Assembly: GCF_010093535.1 (NCBI RefSeq)
Contig: NW_022985206.1
Span: 279,888 to 310,422 of the forward strand
Source: Lindgomyces ingoldianus
Lineage: Eukaryota > Ascomycota > Dothideomycetes > Pleosporales > Lindgomycetaceae
Length of the DNA stretch: 30,535 nt
Direction of reading: 5' to 3'
Both the position numbers and the translations under genes were made by a program. Positions 10,053 through 18,345 of the stretch are shown here, in pieces (position 1 is the stretch's first letter; the number at the start of each line of letters is the position of its first letter). The notes under the pieces are model-generated. The model was not told the origin of the DNA, did not search any database, and was given only the letters and a program-made list of their open reading frames with translations.

Positions 10053-10762
10053 NNNNNNNNNNNNNNNNNNNNNNNNNNNNNNNNNNNNNNNNNNNNNNNN
10101 NNNNNNNNNNNNNNNNNNNNNNNNNNNNNNNNNNNNNNNNNNNNNNNNNNNNNNNNNNNNNNNNNNNNNNNNNNNNNNNNNNNNNNNNNNNNNNNNNNNN
10201 NNNNNNNNNNNNNNNNNNNNNNNNNNNNNNNNNNNNNNNNNNNNNNNNNNNNNNNNNNNNNNNNNNNNNNNNNNNNNNNNNNNNNNNNNNNNNNNNNNNN
10301 NNNNNNNNNNNNNNNNNNNNNNNNNNNNNNNNNNNNNNNNNNNNNNNNNNNNNNNNNNNNNNNNNNNNNNNNNNNNNNNNNNNNNNNNNNNNNNNNNNNN
10401 NNNNNNNNNNNNNNNNNNNNNNNNNNNNNNNNNNNNNNNNNNNNNNNNNNNNNNNNNNNNNNNNNNNNNNNNNNNNNNNNNNNNNNNNNNNNNNNNNNNN
10501 NNNNNNNNNNNNNNNNNNNNNNNNNNNNNNNNNNNNNNNNNNNNNNNNNNNNNNNNNNNNNNNNNNNNNNNNNNNNNNNNNNNNNNNNNNNNNNNNNNNN
10601 NNNNNNNNNNNNNNNNNNNNNNNNNNNNNNNNNNNNNNNNNNNNNNNNNNNNNNNNNNNNNNNNNNNNNNNNNNNNNNNNNNNNNNNNNNNNNNNNNNNN
10701 NNNNNNNNNNNNNNNNNNNNNNNNNNNNNNNNNNNNNNNNNNNNNNNNNNNNNNNNNNNNNN
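10053..10762. other. Assembly gap (710 N)
   Basis: A run of N in the middle of the repeat island, where copies of the same families lie on both sides. The real size and content are unknown, and the join across it may not be genuine. Confidence 0.99.
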
Positions 10763-10970
10763 ATAACCTACTTTAATGCGCTAACTATTACTGTTGTGTA
10801 AGAAGAGCACAGGGACCTAGCGTTGCCTACATGGGCCTAGTGTTGCGCCCGTGTTTTAGACAAGCAGCCTAAGACACTTAGCGCCTAAGCTCTTTATAAG
10901 CCTCTTATAGTTAATAGACTTACTCTTTATTACTCTCTAATTAGCAGTTGCAATAATTACTCTAAGCAAG
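10763..10970. other. Unassigned sequence between gap and Gypsy relic 2
   Basis: No coding similarity is readable. Two 19-base near-direct repeats, GGGACCTAGCGTTGCCTAC (10812-10830) and TGGGCCTAGTGTTGCGCCC (10832-10850), stand 20 bases apart in a GC-richer patch. This resembles the subterminal region of a DNA transposon. Gypsy similarity resumes at about 10971. Confidence 0.45.
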
Positions 10971-11092
10971 CTTTGCTTTTACAGATTATTTATTATAAAA
11001 TTTATTATATAGTCTTAAACCTTATGTAAGGGAAGTTTTTTTAAGTCTTTAAGAGTTTTAAACATACCTAAATAGTCCTAATATTTACTAAG
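10971..11092 (-). pseudogene. Gypsy relic 2 reverse transcriptase start
   Basis: The reverse strand reads LSKY-DYLGMFKTLKD, then KKLPLHKV, parallel to PKYKDYKDMFRTLKN and RELLLH in relic 1. The match ends at about 10971, well before the catalytic region, so this copy is truncated here. Confidence 0.75.
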
Positions 11093-11630
11093 AATAAGTT
11101 ATTCTTCTGCTATATAGTATATTCTAGCCTATTTAATTTCTATGTCTTTAAATAGTGCTTTAAAAGTAACTTTTTTAGTTTCTTTTTTATAACTCTTATT
11201 GCTTAAGCTTTAGGCTCTTAGTAAGAGAATTTCTATAGTTTTACCTTTCTTAGAAAGTAGCTACTTCTTTATTTAGCTTAGAGGTGAATTAGACAGTTGT
11301 CTTTATAGCATGCTAACTAGGTTATTTTTACATAATTATTTAGTGTTTCTAGACTTATTGTTTTCTAATCTATTATAGAGTTGTGTTTCTGTAGCTAGTT
11401 ATATCCTAGTATAGCTTAATAGCTTTCTTCAAGAGGGAGGATGCTAAGGGATCTTTATTCTAAGGTACTAGGGGTCTTAAGAGTTTCTGCATAAGTCTTA
11501 AGTCTAATTTATCCTCTCTTATATTCTAATAACAAGGCATTAGCTAGTCTTACTTTAAATAGGTTTTTTTTATCTAGTATAAAAAGCATTATTTTTCTAC
11601 CTATGTTAAGTTAAGGGCAGTAAATGTACA

Positions 11631-11660
11631 TCTACTATCTACTAGAGCTAGGCCCTGCTT
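11631..11660 (-). pseudogene. Gypsy relic 2 protease active site
   Basis: The reverse strand reads LALVDSRCTF, the retropepsin DSG block with Gly changed to Arg. The aspartate codon is at 11637-11639. The neighbouring LACYKDN block at about 11290-11330 matches LACYNN in relic 1. Confidence 0.75.
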
Positions 11661-12949
11661 TTCTTAGAATGTAAAGGTTATTATAAGGCTTTATTCTTTA
11701 CCTTATTTAACTTTAACTAAGGCTTAGGTGTTATTAAAGTTTTTTTTATAAGCTAAAGTTCTATTAAAGCTTGTGTTTTTTAAGTTACTTTAAGAATTTA
11801 TTTTTTTATTAATTTATTAGCTAGTTATAATATAGTCTACTAATTTATAGTCTTTATTATTAATTAAGTAGTAGTAAGAGAGCTAATTATCTAGCTAGCT
11901 AGCTTACTATTAGAAGTAGTAGAAGATGCATTAATTTTATAGGTTATAGTCTAGCCATAGTAATTTTTTATACGCTAAGGATTTCTAGCAGTGCTAGCAA
12001 TTAGTTTCCTTATAGGTTAAAGTTATTCTATGCTAGCTTTAGTTTTTAACATTATGTTCCTAGAAAAGCTACTATCCTGCTTAATGCTTTATTCTCTAAT
12101 GTTATGCGTAGGAATGTCTAGAGTAGTAATGCTAGGGGTATAGGCATTCTGTTAGGTTAAGGCAGAATAGGATTAGCTATGTCTGTGTCCACCTTAGGTA
12201 ATCCTTTGTCTAAACTACCTGCACTAAGTGTTTCTTTTATTAGCAGGCTTTTATTATATAAGCAGCGCTACTGTACAGGACACATTATTCTGTGTTCTAT
12301 TTAAGTGCTAGCGCTTTCTAACTAATAGCTAAGAGGGAAAGAAGTGTGCGTAGTTACTTATTGCTTAGGGCTAGGACTTTAAAAGTTACTGCCTTAATAA
12401 GCTCTTTCTTTTTTTTATCTCTAATTCTTATAAAGAATTCTTACTCGTCTTCTTTTTTTAGCATGTTATAAAGTGCTCTAGTAATTTATCTTATTACTTT
12501 ATAAGTTTTATAGTTGTTTTTTATAGTCACCTTATAGTCTACTACTAGGGAATAGCGTCTATAGTTGTAGTAGGCTCTGCATCTCTAGTAGTAGTGCTGC
12601 TAAAAACGCCTAGTAAGCTTCTTAGTAAAAATTTCTTATATTTATTAATTAAAAGAGAACTGTTCTTATCCCTTTATAATCTTCTTTATAAATCCTCTTG
12701 CCTGTGTGCTAGTTTAGTATTCTTTAAGAATAGCTATTTTTTATAGCGCCTAATTAAAACTGTTAAACTCTTAAAATTTAACTTTCTAGGATAGTATAAA
12801 GCAAGTTACTAAAGAATAGTTTTTTTTATATTACTAGTAAAGAAAGTGTTCTAGCCTTTTATTTAGTTTTTTTTTATAAAACTATATTTAATAGTAATAG
12901 CTTTTATTACTATAGTAGTATTTTAATTCTTTACTTTTCTAGAGTCTAG

Positions 12950-12991
12950 GCATTTTTAGCAGAAGTAGCCTACTTTTCTATAGTTTAGGTA
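12950..12991 (-). pseudogene. Gypsy relic 2 gag zinc knuckle
   Basis: It reads Y-L-N-Y-R-K-V-G-Y-F-C-stop-K-C. The last Cys of the CX2CX4HX4C pattern survives, while the first two Cys and the His have become Tyr. Confidence 0.75.
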
Positions 12992-13439
12992 GGCTTTTTT
13001 TTAAAGCTACTTCTTCTACTTTTTATTTAACAGCAGCTTATTACCTTTTCTAAAAGTTTTATTCTTCTTTTAGAAGGTACTATATATGTGTTTTATGTAG
13101 CTAAGGTCTATTAGTTTTTTACTGTATTAAAAGACCTCCTTTCTAGGTGCTAGCTCTAGCCTTTATGCTGCTGCGCCTAGTTTCTTTTTGCGTTCCTATT
13201 CTCTATGTCTGTTATTATAGGTTACTACTTATTTAATGTACTTTTTAAGAGTGTCTAGTTTTTTATTCTACATAAACTTTTTTTAATTATGTTATGTAGT
13301 TTTTTATAAAACATTCTTTTTAAAGCCTTTTAGTCTGTCTACCTACAGATAGCTAGTTGTTTGCAGAAGCGTACTATGTAATGCTAGACTATGTCTTTTT
13401 CTTATTATAAAGTGTTTATTTTGTTAGCAGCTGCTTTTT

Positions 13440-13705
13440 CTTTATTAATTAGCTTATAGATTATAGTTAGAGCTTTTTTAAATAAATTAATGCTGCTAAA
13501 TATCTTCTTTATTTTAAGTAAAAGTGCGCTACTATTTATTTTAAAGTTTATTTAATTATTAGCGTAAGGCTAGAACTAAACAGCTAGGGGGCTGTCTAGA
13601 TGTAGTTCTATTTGCAAGATTATTTTCTTATAAGTTTAGAATGCTCCCTTGTTATATTACATGTACAGATAGCATTATGTAAAGAAAGGCTTAAAGTTCT
13701 TTAAG
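13440..13705 (-). pseudogene. Gypsy relic 2 gag (capsid part)
   Basis: The reverse strand gives FKPFFT-CYLYM-YNKGAF, then IELHLDSPLAV-F-PYANN, then NSSALLLKIKKIF and INLFKKAL. This matches the Gypsy capsid pattern LKAFFTQCDLY...G ... LDGPAxxWFEP ... F..ALxxxFG. The equivalent in relic 1 is at about 2930-3205. Confidence 0.75.
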
Positions 13706-13971
13706 CTTCTTATAAAGAGTTTTAAAAGGGCTAGTCTTAAGTCTTTTTAGAAGTAATGCTAGCTTTCTTTTAGGCAGTGTTTCTAAGGTTTAACACCTTA
13801 AGTTATAAGGCTTAGATCTATGCTCTTGCATTTATAAGTTCTTAGTTCTAAGCTAACTAAGTAAGGGCTTGTTTTAGGGCTATAATTTCCTTACTTATAG
13901 TTCTTAGTTCTTTTAGTTTATCTTATAACGTACCTAACAGGCTGGCTAGCCACACAGGTTAGTAATAGAAA

Positions 13972-14905
13972 GTAGATAATAGTTATCTAAAGCATTAACA
14001 TAATAAAGTAGGCTATTTTACTTTTTATTATTTTTAAAGGCTACTAGTACTTTTTTACCTAGTATAAAGAGAAGAATCTACCTTAAAACTAGGTTATTAT
14101 AGTCTTTAAGAATAGCTAGATAATAAATAAGCTTAAGCTATAGTAGTTAAAGCACTTTAATAAGCATATAAAAAAAGGTTATAAGCGCTTATTAGCTTTT
14201 TATTATTAATAGCTATAAAAGCTATAACTTACTTAATTTTTAGTAGTACTATAAGAAAAATAAAATTATTACTATTTATATACTTTTACACTTATTACAC
14301 CTCTTATAGCCTCTTAATGTAGGTTGTTTTACCTTTTTAAAGAAAGTATATAGGCGCTAAGCTAAAGATTTTATATATAACTAAATTACTTATATTATAA
14401 AACTTAAGTTTTTACTATGCTTTATACACGCTTATAATATAGTAATTACTTTTAGTAATATTTAAAAAAAGTTTTAAAGCGCTAGTTTAGTCCTATTTAA
14501 CTTAAAATAGGTTAAAATAGCCTTTAATATCTAGTTATATACTTTATTACTACTACTACTTATTAATAATAAGCCTTAGCAGTTATAAACTCTAAGTAAT
14601 ATTTTTAAATCTAGGTTATAATTAATACTTATAAAAGTAAGAATTTAAAGGCATATAAATAGCTTACTAACATCTATAGTAGAAGCTTTTAAAAAGGTTT
14701 TAAAAAAGCAGCAATTATTATACATAAGCTAGTGTTAGCGTAAAAAAAGATTATAAAGCTTTAAGTAGTAAATAAGGCTGCTATGTAACATAAATTATAT
14801 AAAAAAAAGTAAATTTAGGTAGAAAGAACTTTAATAGTTAAAGATAAAGCTTGTCTAACTGCTTTAAAAAAGTTTAAAGTGTATAGTAATAAAAAAAAGC
14901 TAAAA
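13972..14905 (+). pseudogene. pogo/Fot1 transposase relic B (catalytic core and C-terminus)
   Basis: From 13972 the reading is GNRK-IIVI-SIN then FIIFKGY. From 14262 it is KIITIYILLHLLHLL-PLNV, then GCFTFLKKVYRR, ITYIIKLKFL, IHAYNIVITFSNI, SASLVLFNLK and LLLLLLINNKP. These are the pogo DDE blocks NIITLCMPPHSSHLLQPLDVG, CFGPLKxxYG, ITKLEFL, FxxAYxxAxTxxNIxxAFxGAGLVPFNP and the proline-rich tail, with Pro read as Leu and Asp read as Asn through RIP-type changes. The tail then runs into the inserted element; its zinc-knuckle end resumes after 15345. Confidence 0.9.
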
Positions 14906-14910
14906 ACATA

Positions 14911-15340
14911 TGTTAGATATGCGCACCTACTGTTAAGACAGGAGGAACGTTTGACGAAAGCTGCTACATAGTACGAGCAATAAGCTCGAACAGTATGTTG
15001 CTGCAAATTGCAGCATGTTGCAGCATTTTGCAGCAAATTGCAGCAAATTGCAGCATGTTACAGCATTTTGCAGCATTTTGCAGCATGTTGCAGCAAATTG
15101 CAGCAAATTGCAGCATGTTACAGCATTTTGCAGCATTTTGCAGCAAATTGCAGCATGTTGCAAGCTGGTCGCGCATAGGGCTAGTGCGCGAGGGACTCGG
15201 ATCGGAAAAACAAAAGCCGAGCAACACGAGTAGAGCAGAAAAAGGATCGATAAATCAATACAATCAATCATCATCCCATACATCATATCCAAACCCATCA
15301 TTCATCTCAGGAAGCCTAGAAACAGTGCTTCAATCTGACA
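14911..15340. mobile_element. 430-bp non-autonomous element (MITE-like) with internal minisatellite
   Basis: The ends are imperfect inverted repeats, TGTTAGATATGCGCAC at the left and the complement TGTCAGATTGAAGCAC at the right. The pentamer ACATA stands at 14906-14910 and again at 15341-15345 as a target duplication. The pogo tail reads through once the insert is removed. Inside are a short hairpin (CGAGC...GCTCG near 14976), the 10-bp array (15001-15160) and a 180-bp non-repetitive part. Open frames across it on both strands are by-products of the 10-bp array and resemble no protein. Unlike its host element it keeps many CpA and CpG, so it arrived after RIP or escaped it. The superfamily is undetermined. 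Confidence 0.82.
15001..15160. repeat. 10-bp minisatellite, 16 units, phased A/T tracts
   Basis: Units alternate GCAGCAAATT, GCAGCATGTT and GCAGCATTTT, with ACAGCATTTT once per higher-order period. From 15011 the order of variants repeats with a 60-base period. Each unit has a five-base A/T tract in the same position, one per helical turn. All six frames are open over most of it because no unit contains a stop in most frames. Confidence 0.95.
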
Positions 15341-15725
15341 ACATAAGTGCACGCTAAAGAAAGTAAGCTAAGTTAAAAGTAATATAAGTAGTGTAATTAA
15401 ACTAGGCATAACTTACATATATGTAAGTAAGTAGTAGAAGTAGACTTTAAATAATATCTTATGTTGTATTACTCTATATAGGGCTAAAGTAGGCTGTTTT
15501 GCGCTAGAATAGGGTAGTTTTAGTAGGGGCTTAGCAAAAGTGGCTGGCTAACCTGTGTGGCCGGCTAACCTGTTAGGTACGTTATAGTGTTTATTTACTC
15601 TATTAGAGCTTCTTTATTTAGTAAGAGGTTCTTATTTATGCCTAAGAGGGGTGCACTACTTATTTCTAAGTTAGTAGTAGTTTTTCTAGGATTTGTACTT
15701 TATTAGAGGAGGGGGTAGTAATTAA

Positions 15726-16400
15726 TGTTATAATTACTACTTAGGGGAGTCCTAATTTAGGATGCCCTGAGCACGTAGAGTAATGTTAGGTAACAGAGAA
15801 TATGGGGGAGCCTTCCTGGGATGTACAGTCTTCGGTGTGACTCTGGGCAGGGAGGAATGTAGGGGGCTGAATTGTGGTTTGCCCTTAGACAGTGGTATAG
15901 GCGCTGGGTTAAACAGTCCTGGGAACAGAAGTGGAGGTATATATAGTGCAAGATATACAACTAGTATTGCAGCCTGTTCTAAGGCTAGAATGCTACTTAG
16001 TCTATATAAAAATAAACTAAACTTTAATTATACCTTTCTAAAGGCTAATTAACTTAGCTTTATATACACATCTAAGTCTGCTACCTCTTGTAGTCCTTAG
16101 CCTTGTCTGTATTCCTAGTGCAGCTGTCGCCCTGCCTAGCTGTTGTGCTTAGCCTCTGCTAAGCCTTGCAGCTTTGCTGCATAGCTGCTGCGCTTAGCTG
16201 CGCTAAGCTTTGTAGTCCTGCAGGCGTTCCCTTATTAGACAGCGCGTCCACCCATCTCCTGTTCTGGAGGGGCGGAATCGGTGGGTATTGTGGCGTTTCC
16301 CGGCTCTTCCCATTCAAGCGTAAAGGGGTTCCAAGCTTGTTTGTTTACGTAGTAGGGGTTATCATTTGGGTTTTGTCTGGTCCACTTGTGGACTGTAACA
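15726..16400 (-). repeat. 5' LTR of Gypsy relic 2
   Basis: Reverse-strand ends TGTTACAG and ATTATAACA give a 675-bp LTR. It is preceded inward by a leader with CCCCCTCCTCT. It shares GGTTTGCCCTTA, GGTTAAACAGTC and GAGGTATATATAGTGCAAG with the other two LTR copies. Two 7-bp hairpins of GCTTAGC/GCTAAGC occur at 16147-16164 and 16192-16208. The outer third is GC-rich and little mutated, as in the LTR at 3614. Confidence 0.85.
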
Positions 16401-16914
16401 GCCCTAGGGTTATAGTTTATATAAAGTTAGTAGTAAGTAAAAAAAAGTTTTAAGTTTCTTAAGTTCTTAGTAAAGAGCTTTAAAAAAGCTTAGTAAAGTA
16501 ACTTTTTTACTAGCATGCTTATCTATTTGTTTAACTTATAGCAAAGAGTGCTTAGCTTAATTTATAAGTTAGTTAGAAGGTTTATGCTCTCTAATAAAGC
16601 TGCGCCTGCTATAGACAAATCTCTAAAGAGAGGTGTTAAAAGATTTATACTTTGTTTTAAAAAGAGTAGTAATTAATGTTATAATCTCTACTTAGTAGGG
16701 GCACTTTTGCTTAGTTAAGTACTTAGGCTAGAAGAGTGTAGGGAATTAGAGTAGAGGACACGCGACAGCGCAGGTGTACAGCCTAAGCAGAGCGGGTTTA
16801 GGCTTAGAGGATGGGGCCTAACTGTGGTTTGCCCTTATGACAGCAGTATAGGCGCTTAGGTTAAACAGTCTGTATAGACAAGATTAGAGGTATATATAGT
16901 GCAAGATATGCGAA
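16401..16914 (-). mobile_element. Gypsy fragment 3: leader plus truncated LTR
   Basis: Bases 16677-16914 match the inner part of the Gypsy LTR (ATGTTATAATCTCTACTTAG ... GGTTTGCCCTTATGACAGCAGTATAGGCGCT ..., only short pieces cited) and break off just after the shared GGTATATATAGTGCAAGATAT. Bases 16401-16676 look like the leader and early gag of the same copy. The break at about 16914 is the edge of the repeat island: ordinary host sequence begins there. Confidence 0.75.
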
Positions 16915-17033
16915 GATGGCCTGGGGGGGTAGGAAAATACATATAAAGATCACCTCCTGTTACAGTATTAGAACTTCCATTCTTTCTCTAAGCAGATTCC
17001 TTCCGACACTGTACAACTACTACCACACTGAAA

Positions 17034-17262
17034 ATGTTCTCATTTTTTTGGAGGCCCCAACAGCCAGATTTGGAGACTGAACAGAAGCAGGGGAGAGGTA
17101 AAAAGTTCCTCGAATGCCATGAGTGCAAGAAGAAAGATGTCAATTTCTTTCATCAAGGGTGGGAAGGTCTGCAAAGAGTGCAAACATCCTGGATGCAAAG
17201 ATTGCACAACTTACCGGACTCCGAGTTGGGAGGGGGGACGGGATGGAGATTGCAGGATGTGA
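17034..17262 (+). pseudogene. Small cysteine-rich zinc-binding protein with a one-base shift
   Basis: From ATG 17034 the frame reads MFSFFWRPQQ and then CHECKKKDVNFFHQG. After the G-run at 17157-17159 the zinc-binding pattern continues only in the +1 frame, as GGKVCKECKHPGCKDCTTY, ending at TGA 17260-17262. Taken together this is C-x2-C-x12-15-C-x2-C-x-H-x2-C-x2-C, a small zinc-ribbon/RING-like layout that recurs in short fungal proteins of unknown function. The full protein would be about 75 residues. Without the shift the original frame runs on to 17294 with a meaningless tail. Alternatives are a sequencing error in the G-run, or a shorter protein from the in-frame ATG at 17137 that holds only the second half. 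I cannot name a function. Confidence 0.55.
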
Positions 17263-17487
17263 ACGCGATTTCGATTCATGAGAAGCCGGCATAAGAAGCC
17301 CATAGTTGTGTGATGCGGGATGTTTTAGCTCATAGTAGCAATTAAATCAGTAACCCTAGTAATACCAATACGTTTGAATGAAGCTCTTCGTAATACGCTT
17401 TTCTAAAAATGCACCCTTCTTCAATCCCAGGCATTAGTAATTTACATTTTGAAGACGTTACTCGTATAGCTTTTGTTCTCCGTCTTC

Positions 17488-18345
17488 TTACACCTTAATA
17501 ACCTTTGTGACATCAAACAGCCCTCTCTTTTCTTTCTCCGCGAGCCCATCCCTTAGTAGTCCCTTCTCTTCTTCTCCCACACAACCTCGCTGATTACTCA
17601 CAACCTTGACACCATACTTCTTGAACTCACCTGTTCGGCCAGTGGATCCACAGAGCCAGACTTTGACTCCTGCCCAGTCTATGCCCCGCAGTAATTCTGT
17701 ACCATATGCGGAACACCATGGCGAGCCGACTTGCCACGGGGGGAGGGCTTCTCGAAGTTCTGGCGCAAACGACGTTACCACAACGAGTGTACGCGTCGTC
17801 GTAGAAGACGAGGTATTGCGCTTGACTTCACTCAGCAACCAAGCGAGGTCGGTAACATATGCAGCATTATGTGATTTGATACTCCAATCTCGAATTCCTT
17901 GTGCCTTGTCGAACTCAGGGACTTTCTTCAGCACAGCCGACTCTGCATCCTCTGGGATGTTGCTCCAAAGTGTACACCCTAGTAACGAAATTTCGGTGTC
18001 GGGCACATCAACCCGTCGCTTATCTAGAAGGATTAGCCTACCCTTTAGGCGATCTTCTTGCTCTAGCTTTCGTGCAAGCTCAAGTCCGTCGGGGATAGCG
18101 AGGCCATGGAACTCAAGGGATCCAAGAACGAAGAAGACGCGTTCGTAAAGGTTGCATCGCCGGATGAGGAATGAGAGGTATGATTCGTAGTCGATAAGGC
18201 GACCAATGTTTCCAGCAAGTATTAAGTATGGCGATGTAACGGGGATGTGAAATGTCAGATACTGTGAGTCGTGGTTCAGATGTAGGTCGGAGAGAACCTG
18301 GAAAGTAGTCTTGGGAGAGGAAAAGATGCCTGAGAGTCGCTTCAT
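17488..18345 (-). CDS. Metallophosphoesterase-like protein, probably catalytically dead
   Basis: The 285-residue open frame runs from ATG 18343-18345 to TAA 17488-17490. The layout is that of fungal calcineurin-like phosphoesterases: VLSDLHL (residues 17-23), LILAGNIG (41-48), FVLGSLEF (72-79), LLGCTLWS (121-128), DLAWL (166-170), LVVVTSFAP (187-195) and VWLCGSTGRTGEF (229-241). The usual metal motifs are DxH, GDxG, GNHE, THHxP and GHTH. Only the first is intact. GD is GN (Asp to Asn46), GNHE is GSLE (Ser76, Leu77), THH is TSF (192-193) and GHTH is GSTG (234, 236). Such a set should not hold the dinuclear centre, so hydrolysis is unlikely while the fold may be kept. No signal peptide is visible; a cytosolic location is likely. 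The frame has no intron. It is the first long gene next to the transposon island. Confidence 0.82.
   Translation of the reverse strand: MKRLSGIFSSPKTTFQVLSDLHLNHDSQYLTFHIPVTSPYLILAGNIGRLIDYESYLSFLIRRCNLYERVFFVLGSLEFHGLAIPDGLELARKLEQEDRLKGRLILLDKRRVDVPDTEISLLGCTLWSNIPEDAESAVLKKVPEFDKAQGIRDWSIKSHNAAYVTDLAWLLSEVKRNTSSSTTTRTLVVVTSFAPELREALPPWQVGSPWCSAYGTELLRGIDWAGVKVWLCGSTGRTGEFKKYGVKVVSNQRGCVGEEEKGLLRDGLAEKEKRGLFDVTKVIKV

Larger units (their letters stand above)
13928..15582 (+). mobile_element. pogo/Fot1-type DNA transposon, copy B, 5'-deleted
   Basis: The left end ACGTACCTAACAGG (13928) and the right end CTGTTAGGTACGT (to 15582) are inverted repeats, flanked by TA at 13926-13927 and 15583-15584. 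It is inserted in Gypsy relic 2. The left terminal repeat is fused at about 13963 straight to the middle of the transposase (GNRK), so the N-terminal DNA-binding half is missing. The C-terminal half is complete but is interrupted by the 430-bp element at 14911-15340. Blocks 13972-14025 and 14745-14905 align with the complement of copy A. Confidence 0.9.
10971..16400 (-). mobile_element. Ty3/Gypsy relic 2, same family, split by a pogo element
   Basis: It comprises 10971-13925 and 15585-16400, separated by the pogo copy at 13928-15582. From right to left come the LTR (15726-16400), a short leader (15585-15725), gag (13440-13705), zinc knuckle (12950-12991), protease (11631-11660) and the start of RT (11092 to 10971), where similarity stops. 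The knuckle-to-LTR distance, after removing the pogo insert, is about 1.1 kb, as in relic 1. The right end abuts a third Gypsy fragment, so this copy may have inserted into an older one. All coding parts are destroyed by stops. Confidence 0.85.

Noticed and set aside
1..15003. A 15-kb element bounded by 84-bp inverted repeats (giant transposon)
   Set aside because: The inverted pair is two copies of the 430-bp element, each inserted in a different Gypsy copy; the right one has its own ACATA duplication and ends at 15340.
14815..15357. Overlapping open frames of 72-122 codons on both strands, rich in Cys, Leu, Gln and Ala
   Set aside because: They arise from the stop-free 10-bp array in all frames and cross the borders of the 430-bp element; no domain is present.
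16166..16453. 95-codon plus-strand open frame
   Set aside because: It lies in the Gypsy LTR and leader and has no protein similarity.
17606..18148. 180-codon plus-strand open frame
   Set aside because: Antisense shadow of the phosphoesterase-like gene; no motif.
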